A stretch of 64,000 bases of DNA from positions 9,321,738 through 9,385,737 of the forward strand of contig NZ_LR593886.1 of NCBI RefSeq assembly GCF_901538265.1, given 5' to 3'. The first letter of the stretch is position 1. Each line of letters starts with the position of its first letter. The translations under genes and the position numbers were made by a program. Shown piece after piece: positions 36,590-45,399 of the stretch. This DNA comes from Gemmata massiliana. GTDB taxonomy: Bacteria; Planctomycetota; Planctomycetia; Gemmatales; Gemmataceae. A model generated the notes under the pieces. That model was not told the DNA's origin and did not search any database. It saw only the letters and a list, made by a program, of their open reading frames with translations.

Positions 36590-39500
36590 TCACACTTTCC
36601 GCAACGCGATCACGAGCGGTTGGCCGTCAATCTTCACGGTCGCGGTGTGAACGTCCGCGCCGCTGAGCGGTGAATCGCTCCATTGCGTGGCCTGCACCGC
36701 GGTCGCGATGGTTTGCCGGTGTTCGACCAGCGCCTTCGCGAGATCCGGAGCGTCCGCCGACAGGTGAAGCGCGATCTTATCGAGCAGGTCGAGTTTCGCG
36801 TCCTTGCGGGCGCTCTGAACCTGGCGCACCACGTCACGCGCCAGCCCTTCGAGCTTCAGCGCTTCCGTGATCGTAGTGCTGATCGCGACCTGCGTGCCGC
36901 GGTCCGCGACACCGGCCCAACCCGCACTCGCCGCGAACGTGATGTTGAAATCGGCCTTGTCCAGCGCCACCCCGACCAGTTCCACCGGCCCGCGATCAAG
37001 GCGCGACGCGAATTCTGTCGGGCCTTGCTTCGCGAGCGTCTCTTCGGCCTCCTTGAGCTTGGGACCAAACTTACTCCCGGCCACTTTCTTGTTGAGTTGC
37101 ACGCTCGCAGTGAGCAGCGCCCCGGTAGCCGGATCGTGCAGGCGAACAGACTTCACGTTCAGTTCGTCGAGGATCAGATCCCGGAAGCGCTCGACGGCCC
37201 GCTTGTCCGCGTCGCCCAACAGAGCGCTGGTTTTGTCCTTCACCGACGACGGCGACACCACCAGTTCCGCGAGCGGTTGACGCACGTTGAGCTTCGCCTG
37301 CTGGCGCGCGGCAAGGCCGAGCGAAATCACCCGCTGAACGGCCCGCATATCTTCCGAAAGCATCGCATCGACGAGTGCGCCTTCCGCAACCGGGAAATCA
37401 CACAGGTGGACGCTCTCCGGATCGGTGGGTCGGCGCAGGTTCTTCCACATCACCTCTGTGATAAAGGGCACACACGGCGCCATCAGCTTGCACAGAGTCG
37501 TGAGCGTCGTGTAGAGCGTCTGGTACGCCGCATTCTTGTCCATGCGGCCTTCGTCATTGAGGTCGGCGTTCTTACTGTGCAGTCGGTCCTTGTTGCGTCG
37601 AACGTACCAGTTCGAGAGATCACCCTCAATGAACTCCTCAGCCTTCAGCGCGAACGTCATCACGTCATACGAAGAATATGCCCTGTTAGCAATTTCAACG
37701 AGCGTCTGGAGATTCGAGAGCAGCCAGCGGTCGATGTCCTGTCGCAGTTCTACCGGCAGTTGCGTCAGAGCCGGGTCGAAGCCATCGCCGATCGCGTAGT
37801 TGCAGAACATCGAGTACGTGTTCCACAACTTGAAGAACACGCGCGAGCGCACGTCGTTCGCCGGTTCCGGACCGAAGTTGAGGTTCGCGGCCGGGCTCTG
37901 CCGGGCGTACAGCCAGCGCATCACGTCCGCGCCGATCGCGTTGAAGGGCAATTTGTTACCCTTGGGGTCCGTGATCGCCCCGCCATCGTCCGCCGCAGAA
38001 ATGAACTCGATGGAGTTCCCCGACGTCTTGTGCATCTCGTGCCCGTACTGGTCGCGCACGTTGCCGTGCCCGAGCAGCGTTTTGAACGGCGGCTTGCCGT
38101 CGCTCATCATCGTGGACAGCGCCAGTAGTGCGTAGAACCAGTTGCGGAACTGGCCCGGAAAACTCTCCGTGATGAAGTCCGCGGGGTACCACTTGTCCCA
38201 GTACGCGCGGTCGGTGTTGTACTTCAGCGTGGAGAAGCCCACGATGCCCGCGTCCAGCCACGGGTTCCCCACGTCCGGCACGCGCGACATCAGGTTGCCG
38301 GTCTTGGCGTTCCGGATCTTCACGCGGTCGATCCACGGACGGTGCGGCGTGTGCCCCTCGAACTCTGCCCACCCTTCAACCGCCCGCTCCTTCAGTTCCT
38401 GGTAACTGCCGATCACCTCGAATTGAGTCGGGTCGTTCTCGTCCACCCAGATCGGGAGCGCGAGTCCCCAATAGCGCTTCTTGGAGATCATCCAGTCGCC
38501 CATGTTCCCGAGCCAGTCGAGTTCGCGCTTCTGCCCGCCGATGGATTCGGGCAGGAACGTGACCTGGCGAACGACTTCGGCGATGTCTCCTCGGAACGAG
38601 CCTTTATCGTCGCGCGGGTAGGTCCACTCGTCGTTGACGCGCTCGCCCTTCGGCCCCATGTTGATGAACCACTCATCAACGAGCCGGTAGAGCAGCTCCG
38701 TCTTGCACCGCCAGCAGTGCGGGTAGCGGTGAACGTAGCGCTCCGTCGCGAACAACCGGTCGTTCGCCTTGAGCAACTCGAAAACCGCTTCTGCCGTCGT
38801 CGGGTCGACCGCGTTCTTGCCCGTGAGGGCGCCGAAGCCCGGCACGAACACGCCGTCGTCACCGATCGGCGCGACCGGCGGGAGGCCGTTTTCTTTGCCC
38901 CACTGGTAGTCGATCGCACCGCACCCCGGCGCGGTGTGAACGATCCCGGTACCCTCGGTTTCGGTCACGTCCTTACCACCGGAGACGACGCGGTGCGCGT
39001 GCGCCGCGGTCACTTGCGGCCACTTACCACTTTGCTTCGTGATCTTCGCGACTTCTTCCGGGTACCCGTACTCGTGGTTCTGCGCGGGGAGGTCGTCGAA
39101 CGGGCCGACGTACTCCCAACCGAGCAGGTCGTTCCCCTTCACTTCGCCGACGATCTCGTAGCTGTCGCCCTTACCGGCCTTCACCTTGAAATGCTGCTCG
39201 ATGGTGACAAGATTCGGCACCTCCTTCAACCACGGGCGCGTCTTCTTGGAACCGCCCTCTTCCTCGTCGTCCCCGCCCTCTCCGCCGCTCCCCTCCATGC
39301 GGTTCAACTTGAATGCACCTTTGGCGACGTAGTAGATCTCGCCCTTCAGTTTGACCTTCAGGTACGTGAGTTCGGGGTTGATCGCGGCGCCCACGTTGCT
39401 CGTGAGCGTCCACGGTGTGGTGGTCCACACGAGGAGGTTTTCCTTCTCGCGCCCCTTCAGCGGGAACTTCACGAAGCAAGCGCGGTGCTCGACGAGCTTG

Positions 39501-40156
39501 TACCCCTCCTTCATCTCCTGCTCGGAGATCCCGACGCCGCAGCGCCCGCACCACGGCATCACGTCGTACCCGCGGCCGATCAGCCCCTTGCAGAAGCACT
39601 TCTTGAGGAACGACCAGATCGTGTAGTTGTTCTCCTCGCTCATCGTGAAGTACGACTTGCGCTCGTCCGGGGTCTTGGCCCAGTCCGCGTCGGTGCGGTC
39701 CCAGTCCATCCAGTACCCGAGGCGGATGCTCTGGTTCGTTTGCACGCGGGCGAACTCGTTCACCCGGTCCTTGCACGCCTGCACGAACTTGTCGATGCTC
39801 GCTTCCGGGTTGCCGGGCACGAGGTTCTCGATGTCGCGCTTGCTCTTCAGCCCGAGCGATTTTTCGACCTCGACCTCGACCCACAGCCCCTGGCAGTCGA
39901 ACCCGTTCTGGTACCGCAGCTCGTGCCCGGCCATCGCGAAGTAGCGGTTGTACAAATCCTTGTAAGTACGACCCCAGGCGTGGTGAACGCCCATCGGGTT
40001 GTTCGCCGTAATCGGGCCGTCGAGGAAGCTCCACTTGGGCTTGCCCGCGTTGAGCGCCTTCCGCTTGTCGAAGATCTTGTTATCGTCCCAGAATTGCAGG
40101 ATCATGCGTTCCAGGGATGGGAAATCGACCGCGGACTCGACCTTCTCGAACGGCAT
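36590..40156 (-). CDS. ileS: Isoleucyl-tRNA synthetase, atypical motifs
   Basis: Encodes 1188 residues, a class I synthetase charging tRNA-Ile. The HIGH-type motif reads NPMGVHHAWG (53-62). The catalytic domain has the IleRS-typical LGNMGDWMISKKRYWGLALP and IWVDEND. The KMSKS position reads MHKTSGN (from Met708). An editing domain lies between, with a Thr-rich LLVWTTTPWTLTSNVGAAIN segment. The C-terminal anticodon domain includes LARDVVRQVQSARKDAKLDL, as in the eukaryote-like IleRS2 group. An acidic insertion (about 284-306: GSGGEGGDDEEEGGS) sits in the editing domain. No T-box leader was recognised upstream. Confidence 0.9.
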   Translation of the reverse strand: MPFEKVESAVDFPSLERMILQFWDDNKIFDKRKALNAGKPKWSFLDGPITANNPMGVHHAWGRTYKDLYNRYFAMAGHELRYQNGFDCQGLWVEVEVEKSLGLKSKRDIENLVPGNPEASIDKFVQACKDRVNEFARVQTNQSIRLGYWMDWDRTDADWAKTPDERKSYFTMSEENNYTIWSFLKKCFCKGLIGRGYDVMPWCGRCGVGISEQEMKEGYKLVEHRACFVKFPLKGREKENLLVWTTTPWTLTSNVGAAINPELTYLKVKLKGEIYYVAKGAFKLNRMEGSGGEGGDDEEEGGSKKTRPWLKEVPNLVTIEQHFKVKAGKGDSYEIVGEVKGNDLLGWEYVGPFDDLPAQNHEYGYPEEVAKITKQSGKWPQVTAAHAHRVVSGGKDVTETEGTGIVHTAPGCGAIDYQWGKENGLPPVAPIGDDGVFVPGFGALTGKNAVDPTTAEAVFELLKANDRLFATERYVHRYPHCWRCKTELLYRLVDEWFINMGPKGERVNDEWTYPRDDKGSFRGDIAEVVRQVTFLPESIGGQKRELDWLGNMGDWMISKKRYWGLALPIWVDENDPTQFEVIGSYQELKERAVEGWAEFEGHTPHRPWIDRVKIRNAKTGNLMSRVPDVGNPWLDAGIVGFSTLKYNTDRAYWDKWYPADFITESFPGQFRNWFYALLALSTMMSDGKPPFKTLLGHGNVRDQYGHEMHKTSGNSIEFISAADDGGAITDPKGNKLPFNAIGADVMRWLYARQSPAANLNFGPEPANDVRSRVFFKLWNTYSMFCNYAIGDGFDPALTQLPVELRQDIDRWLLSNLQTLVEIANRAYSSYDVMTFALKAEEFIEGDLSNWYVRRNKDRLHSKNADLNDEGRMDKNAAYQTLYTTLTTLCKLMAPCVPFITEVMWKNLRRPTDPESVHLCDFPVAEGALVDAMLSEDMRAVQRVISLGLAARQQAKLNVRQPLAELVVSPSSVKDKTSALLGDADKRAVERFRDLILDELNVKSVRLHDPATGALLTASVQLNKKVAGSKFGPKLKEAEETLAKQGPTEFASRLDRGPVELVGVALDKADFNITFAASAGWAGVADRGTQVAISTTITEALKLEGLARDVVRQVQSARKDAKLDLLDKIALHLSADAPDLAKALVEHRQTIATAVQATQWSDSPLSGADVHTATVKIDGQPLVIALRKV

Positions 40157-40487
40157 GACGAACGCCCCTTTTTGCTTTAGTCGCGAGGGTTACTCTACCA
40201 GTTGACCCCGCACCGGACAGCCGGGTTCGCGGGGGCCGGATGCCGCAACCCCAACACGGCAGCGAACAAAGGCCCGCCTTCGGCCCGCGCGTTGAGCATC
40301 GCCGCAGGTAAAGTCACTTCCGCACTTTGCCGCGACGTGAAAAGCAAAGCGAAACTACCCACCTGTATACCAATCCTCACGCTCGGTACACTCCACCCCA
40401 ACTTCACAAATAAACGCTCCCGATTCGGCTCTCGACAAGCTAAATTGGCGGCGTTAGCCCCATCACTCTCGTTCTGCTGAGGAACCA
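40157..40487. other. Divergent promoter region between ileS and the vWA gene
   Basis: About 330 bp with no gene. It contains GC-rich short inverted repeats near 40225-40285 (for example GGCCCGCC and GGCCCGCG). I do not see a T-box element, tRNA or clear sigma-70 promoter. Confidence 0.5.
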
Positions 40488-43103
40488 ATGGCCAAAACCC
40501 CGGCCGGCAAATCTGCCGCTCCCAAAAAGACCGCCGCTCCCAAAAAGACCGCTGCCAAGCCGAAGACGCCCAAAGCGAAAGTGACTCCCGGTGCTCCCGC
40601 ACTGGCCCCGGCCGCGGCGCTCGCACGCATCAACACGCGGAGCAAGTTCACGCTGTTCAACTTGCTCGGTCAGCCGCGCGGCTACTACCTCGTGGAACCA
40701 GTCGAACTCGAACGCGACGAATCCGCGGGGAGCGCGAAATCGGTAGCACACAGCGTCATCGTCGTGGACCGGTCCGGGTCGATGTACTCCGACCTCGCGG
40801 CGACCAAAGAGACGCTGCTGAAGATCCTCACGCTCGACGAATACGCCCAGTACAACTTGCTCGTCACACTCATCTCGTACTCCAGCGTGGGCGACGTGAC
40901 GTGCCACTTCGAGCGCGTGCCGATCCGCGAGATCATGAAGAAGGACTCGAAGTACCAGAAGGACATCAAGTCGATCCGCACCTCGTGCGCGACTTGCATC
41001 TCGCAAGGGCTGCGCATGGCGTCCGAGAAGGTGAAGGCCGGCGAGCTGACCGCGATCACGATCCACACGGATGGGTACGCGAACGACCCCTCGTCCAATT
41101 CCGAGGCGACCGCGCTCATCAAGTTGTGCGACGACATGAGCGGCAAGGACGTGTTCGTGAACACGCTCGCCTACGGCAACTACACCGACTTCCGGTTGCT
41201 CTCGCGCGTGGCGAACGCGGGGAGCGGCTCCTGCATCAAAGCGGGCGATATCGGCGCGGTGTACTCGTCGCTCTACAACTCTACGAAGACGCTCGGTAGC
41301 TCCGTGACGCCGCCCATTGAGGTGCCGCTCGGCGAGTACGACTATCAGGTGTTCATCTCGCGCGGTGCGGGGCGCGCGAACGGCTCTGCGGGCACGCTCT
41401 CGATCCGCGGGCTGAAGTCCGAAGACGACGCGATCGTTTACAAGTACAAGAAGCTCACGAAAGCCGAGTACGACAAGCTCGACGTACCCGTGGAGCAGAC
41501 GAGCGAGGGGGTGTTCGCGTTCGCGAAGGGCAACCTGGCCGAAGGGAATCTGAACACCGCGAAGTACGCGCTCGGCAGCACGTTCGACGCCACGCTCGTC
41601 GGCGCGCACGCCCGGGCGCTCACGAACAACCAGGTCGCGGCGATGGCCCAAGACATCGACGCGCTCATGCTCTCCGACCCGGGCCAACTGAGCGCCCACA
41701 CCGTGCTCGATCAGGTTCCGGTCAACAAGAAGATCCCGTTCCTGGTGCTCATTAACCTGCTCGATGCGAACCGCGGGAACTTCGTCATCAACCGGCAGGC
41801 GCTGCAAGAAGTTTACGTTCGGCGCGGGCTGAAGCGCATCCCCGGCGTGCGCAATGATGACGGCACCGTGACCGAGCCGACGCTCAAGACCGAGTTCGTG
41901 AACGAGGACACGTACCTGCCGATCTCGTCGTTCGATGTGAACCGGAACACCGCGACGATGAACATGATGCTCACGCGCAAGGTGCGGCTCGTGCCCGCCG
42001 CGGGCGGCGCGCCGATCACCGAGGTCGCGGGGATCAAGCTCGACAGCCTGAGCACGTTCAACAACTACACGCTCGTGGGCGACGGCGAACTCACGGTGCC
42101 GTACCTCAAGGTCAAGATTTCGGACAAATCACTGTTCGACAAGCTGATGAACGAGGGTGTGCTCGAACTCGACGGGGCTCCCGCGACGAAGTACGACAAG
42201 GACCAGGAATACACGCTGCGGCTCGACCAACTCCCGATCGTGCCACCGTTCGAGGGGACGGTGGAACTCGGCGGCGTGTTCGACGACCTTGCCAAGCTCA
42301 AGGTGCTGTCCAGCCTGTGCGGGGCGCACCTCAAGGAAGACGCGGCCGACCTCACGCCGGAGCAGGTCGAAGAACTGAAAAAACACTACCTCTCGAAGAG
42401 CCTGTTCCTCAACTTCCCGACCACGAACCCCTACGCGAAGCTCGAAGACGCGCTCTCCGACGGCAGCGTGGACACCCGCACGAGCTACAAGATCGACGTC
42501 GGCAGCAAGCACATCCTGAATCTCTCGAAGCTGCACAGCGCGAACAAGTTCCTGGACCGCATGTACGAGGTGGTCGGCGCGGACGGCAAGCCGATGGAGA
42601 AACCGGCGTTCGAGGACGTGCTTGATGGGAGCGTGACTTACAAACACAAGACGCTCTCGGCGAAGACGAAGGTGACGAAGGTCGACGACTTCATGAAGGC
42701 GCTCTTCGATGATTTCCTCGGACTGCGACCGAACGGGGCCGTGGTGAAGATCCTCGAAGGCGCGGGGGCGGACAAGCTCGCCGCGATCGTGAAGGACCGC
42801 GCGAAGGGCAAGCAGCCCGGGCGCAAGGAGTTCGTGGAGGCGCTCGCCGACGCCCGCAAGAAGCTCGACGCCCGGTCCGACGCGCTGTTCGCGGAGAAGC
42901 TCAGCGCGCTCGTCTTCTACGTGGGCGCGACCGGTCTGCTCCCCGACGAAGTGGAAGCGAAGGCGCAATCGGCGGACGTGCTGGCCGGCAAGTACCCGGA
43001 CCTCGCGTTCTCGAAGGACGAAAAGGAGGGCACGTTCTTCGAGGTCGGCGACACGATCCTCAGCGTGTACGCCAAGACCGAATACTTCTCGCGCGACAAG
43101 TGA
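40488..43103 (+). CDS. Large von Willebrand factor type A domain protein
   Basis: Encodes 871 residues. The first 40 residues are a Lys/Ala/Pro-rich low-complexity region with a direct repeat (AAPKKTAAPKKTAAKPK). A vWA domain follows (about 85-275) with the metal site SVIVVDRSGSMYSD (Asp94, Ser96, Ser98), an ITIHTDGYAND segment (MIDAS Asp) and LAYGNYTDFRLL. The remaining 600 residues are soluble and unassigned, with helical, Lys-rich C-terminal stretches. There is no signal peptide or membrane helix, so it is probably cytoplasmic. GAGGAA precedes the ATG. There is no AAA+ or MoxR partner nearby. Confidence 0.85.
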   Translation: MAKTPAGKSAAPKKTAAPKKTAAKPKTPKAKVTPGAPALAPAAALARINTRSKFTLFNLLGQPRGYYLVEPVELERDESAGSAKSVAHSVIVVDRSGSMYSDLAATKETLLKILTLDEYAQYNLLVTLISYSSVGDVTCHFERVPIREIMKKDSKYQKDIKSIRTSCATCISQGLRMASEKVKAGELTAITIHTDGYANDPSSNSEATALIKLCDDMSGKDVFVNTLAYGNYTDFRLLSRVANAGSGSCIKAGDIGAVYSSLYNSTKTLGSSVTPPIEVPLGEYDYQVFISRGAGRANGSAGTLSIRGLKSEDDAIVYKYKKLTKAEYDKLDVPVEQTSEGVFAFAKGNLAEGNLNTAKYALGSTFDATLVGAHARALTNNQVAAMAQDIDALMLSDPGQLSAHTVLDQVPVNKKIPFLVLINLLDANRGNFVINRQALQEVYVRRGLKRIPGVRNDDGTVTEPTLKTEFVNEDTYLPISSFDVNRNTATMNMMLTRKVRLVPAAGGAPITEVAGIKLDSLSTFNNYTLVGDGELTVPYLKVKISDKSLFDKLMNEGVLELDGAPATKYDKDQEYTLRLDQLPIVPPFEGTVELGGVFDDLAKLKVLSSLCGAHLKEDAADLTPEQVEELKKHYLSKSLFLNFPTTNPYAKLEDALSDGSVDTRTSYKIDVGSKHILNLSKLHSANKFLDRMYEVVGADGKPMEKPAFEDVLDGSVTYKHKTLSAKTKVTKVDDFMKALFDDFLGLRPNGAVVKILEGAGADKLAAIVKDRAKGKQPGRKEFVEALADARKKLDARSDALFAEKLSALVFYVGATGLLPDEVEAKAQSADVLAGKYPDLAFSKDEKEGTFFEVGDTILSVYAKTEYFSRDK

Positions 43104-43120
43104 CCTCGTGGCGGGCCAGT

Positions 43121-43308
43121 GTTGGGCGAACGGCCGGTGTAAGCCGGCCGGTGTTGGTTGAGGGCAACCGATAGGTAAGAGCGAAGAATTTTGACAGGAT
43201 TCACAGGATCGACGGGATTCAGAACCAAGCACACATTGATCTTGAGTTTGTCGATCGCATCCGAATCTCACTCACTCTCACCGGCCGGCGTTAAGCTGGC
43301 CGTTCGCC
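43121..43308. repeat. Inverted copies of a GGCCGGTG-type repeat
   Basis: 43121-43151 carries GGGCGAACGGCCGGTGTAAG followed by CCGGCCGGT. A diverged inverted copy lies at 43279-43308 and another, with one mismatch, at 44068-44096. Between the first two is a different repeat, TTTTGACAGGATTCACAGGA (43189-43208, continuing to about 43222), of a kind often dispersed in bacterial genomes. Confidence 0.8.
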
Positions 43309-43368
43309 TGTCCCAACTGCAAGCTGCTTCAAAAGCCTCGCACACAACGCGGTTCAGAGGAACCCATT

Positions 43369-43998
43369 ATGTCACTCCGAGTTTCGCACGCTGGGGTCAC
43401 CCTATCTACCGAATGCGATGAAGCACTTAATGGCACCGCCCAAGACCTCTTCGGACTTGTGACACGCCACATTGATCGGGGAGCGAGGCTCAAAGACGGA
43501 ATCAAAGTCGCTTTCGGCTGGACCGAGTTTCGCGTCGCCGATGCGAACGGCACTTTCGTGTTTCAAGAGCCCGATTTTGACAGTGATCCAGATAGTGAAT
43601 ACCGAGACAATCTCGATTGCAGTTTGTCCGGCTACCGACGGCAGCAATTACTGATTAGCGCGCTCGATATCGGTCGGTGGGAACCGGCCCGATTCTCTGA
43701 AGTTGTACTCGCGGAGAAAGGGGCGCTAGCCACCTCCCGAATCGTGGCCAAACGGATCGCAGATACGGAACTGAAGTCGAATTGGCTGATCTGCCTCGAA
43801 ACCACCGCGCGAGGGAAACAAGAAATCACCATTGAGCGAGCGCGAACGTCCTTCGAGTTAATCCCCGTGTGGCACCTGTTCGATATCCGCCCAGCCCTAT
43901 TCGATGCTCTCGCATTGCCTATCGGCTTCCAAGCACTGATCGACGACAACCGAATCGTCCAAGTGGTTGGCAACACTGGGGAGCACTGGAGCTTGTAG
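43369..43998 (+). CDS. Hypothetical protein between inverted repeats
   Basis: Encodes 209 residues starting MSLRVSHAGVTLSTECDEAL. It contains AFGWTEFRVADANGTFVFQE, an acidic EPDFDSDPDSEYRDNLD and WEPARFSEVVLAEKGALATS then RIVAKRIAD. The pattern faintly recalls small immunity-type proteins (DUF2185/Imm33), but not firmly enough to assign. Codon use is visibly less GC-biased than in neighbouring genes. AGAGGAA precedes the ATG by about 7 nt. Inverted copies of one repeat lie on both sides (43121-43308 and 44068-44096), which suggests acquisition as a cassette. Confidence 0.68.
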   Translation: MSLRVSHAGVTLSTECDEALNGTAQDLFGLVTRHIDRGARLKDGIKVAFGWTEFRVADANGTFVFQEPDFDSDPDSEYRDNLDCSLSGYRRQQLLISALDIGRWEPARFSEVVLAEKGALATSRIVAKRIADTELKSNWLICLETTARGKQEITIERARTSFELIPVWHLFDIRPALFDALALPIGFQALIDDNRIVQVVGNTGEHWSL

Positions 43999-44067
43999 AG
44001 CCATCGATTCGGAGAGCAACCTTGGATTTCGGCTTCGTCGCATTGACCTGAGCCTGTGGTTGCTCAT

Positions 44068-44096
44068 ACCGGCCGGCTTACACCGGCCGTTCACCC
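44068..44096. repeat. Inverted partner of the 43121 repeat
   Basis: Reads ACCGGCCGGCTTACACCGGC then CGTTCACCC, the reverse complement of 43121-43151 (core 29 bp) with one mismatch. It lies between gene 43369-43998 and the methyltransferase gene. Confidence 0.85.
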
Positions 44097-44108
44097 AGCA
44101 CCGTCCCC

Positions 44109-44870
44109 CTACTTCTTCGGTTCCTTCTTGGTGAAGATCACGACGTGCTGCCACGGCAGCGTGCCCACGGTCTTCGTGTGTGTCATCTCCGGGAACGGGG
44201 TCATTTCCTTCAGCACCTGGCGCTCGCTCATCTTGTGGACGAGCTTGATCGCGACCTTGTCGTCTTCCAGCCGGAACTCGACGAACACGAGCCGTCCGCC
44301 CGGTTTCAGCGCCTCGACCAGCTTCTCCGCCATCTCGAACGGGTGCTCGAACTCGTGGTACACGTCCACCATCAGGATGAGGTCGACCTTCCCCGCCGGG
44401 AGCTTCGGGTCCGTTGCGGTCCCCTTCACCGTCTCGATGTTGGTCACTTTTTGCTTCTTCGCCTTCGCGGTCACCAGATCGAGCATCTCCTGTTGAATGT
44501 CCGACGCGATCACCTTCCCCTTCTCGCCGACGAGCGGGGCGATCATGAACGTGTGGTACCCGCTCCCCGCGCCCACGTCCGCGACCACCATGCCCTCTTT
44601 GATCTCCAGCGACTTGATGAGCTTCTCCGGGTCTTCTTCCTTGATGCGCTCCTTGCGCTCCAGCCACCCCGCGGCGCCGTACCCCATCACGTGCGCGATC
44701 TCGCGCCCCATGTAGAACTTCCCGATCCCGTCCCGGTCGTGCTCCTCGCGGTACTCGTACTTGGGCTTCTCCCGCTTCGGGGCCGCTTTCGGGGGATCTT
44801 CGGCCCCGAGTGCCGTACCCCAGCCGCACGCGAGCGCCACAACGACCCCGACCGCCAGTACGCGCTTCAT
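44109..44870 (-). CDS. Exported class I SAM-dependent methyltransferase
   Basis: Encodes 253 residues. A signal peptide (MKRVLAVGVVVALACGWGTA, then LGAED) precedes a Rossmann methyltransferase. AdoMet motif I is VVADVGAGSGYHTFMIAPLV; the motif II acid is in KVIASDIQQEMLDLV; motif IV is VDLILMVDVYHEFEHPFEM; and a post-motif LKPGGRLVFVEFRLED follows. The layout is that of UbiE/Methyltransf_25-like enzymes. A secretion signal on an AdoMet-dependent enzyme is odd, because AdoMet is cytoplasmic, but this combination is known in planctomycetes. Confidence 0.88.
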   Translation of the reverse strand: MKRVLAVGVVVALACGWGTALGAEDPPKAAPKREKPKYEYREEHDRDGIGKFYMGREIAHVMGYGAAGWLERKERIKEEDPEKLIKSLEIKEGMVVADVGAGSGYHTFMIAPLVGEKGKVIASDIQQEMLDLVTAKAKKQKVTNIETVKGTATDPKLPAGKVDLILMVDVYHEFEHPFEMAEKLVEALKPGGRLVFVEFRLEDDKVAIKLVHKMSERQVLKEMTPFPEMTHTKTVGTLPWQHVVIFTKKEPKK

Positions 44871-45070
44871 GTTATGCGCCTCCGGTGAAGTTCACGGACC
44901 CCGAACCCATCGTAACCGCCGGGAGAAAAATTCGCGCGAGGGTATTGACAACGTCGCATATAAACGCATTATCAATACTGAACAAATAAACAAAATATCA
45001 AAGACGCCGGGAACGGCCCTGGCGTCGGTGCAGGCCGTCGCACGCGGGACGAACTCGGAGGTGACACGCC

Positions 45071-45370
45071 ATGCCACACTGGTCGAGCTACACCTCGTAC
45101 TCACTGTACTTCGACGGGGGCGATATGACCGAGGACGATACGGAATTCCTGCTCGCGGTCGCGTCGTTCCAGAAGCGGTTCGGGCGTCGGTACCCCACGT
45201 GGCTCGAAATCCTGCACATCGCCCGGTGCCTAGGCTACCGCAAGGTCGCGGGCGCGATCCCCATCGAGCAACCGCTCCCCTCCAAGAGCGAACCCGACGG
45301 ACCGAACCGAAAGCGGGTGCATGCGCAGGAAAGTGCGGGAAACTCTGGCGTTGTCGACGGTGCGGCGTAG
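45071..45370 (+). CDS. Small conserved hypothetical protein
   Basis: Encodes 99 residues. It starts MPHWSSYTSYSLYFDGGDMT and contains FLLAVASFQKRFGRRYPTWL then EILHIARCLGYRKVA, a helical segment resembling small DNA-binding or regulatory proteins. GGAGGTGA lies about 6 nt before the ATG at 45071, better than any signal before the internal ATG at 45125. It lies 29 bp before the secreted Cys-rich gene. No family is assigned; similar proteins are, to my knowledge, found in Gemmata-type genomes. Confidence 0.7.
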   Translation: MPHWSSYTSYSLYFDGGDMTEDDTEFLLAVASFQKRFGRRYPTWLEILHIARCLGYRKVAGAIPIEQPLPSKSEPDGPNRKRVHAQESAGNSGVVDGAA

Positions 45371-45399
45371 AATGCGGCTACCTCCCGCCCGCTCAACCC

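Noticed and set aside
36683..38128. Long open frame antisense to ileS
   Set aside because: It mirrors the codon structure of a GC-rich gene on the other strand, has no ribosome binding site and a composition rich in Arg and His typical of shadow frames.
38342..40180. Open frame of about 610 codons antisense to ileS
   Set aside because: ileS is unmistakable on the other strand; the antisense product has no domain and shadow-like composition.
42129..43271. Open frame antisense to the vWA gene
   Set aside because: It is a shadow of the vWA coding sequence, with Arg/Leu/Glu-rich composition and no start signal.
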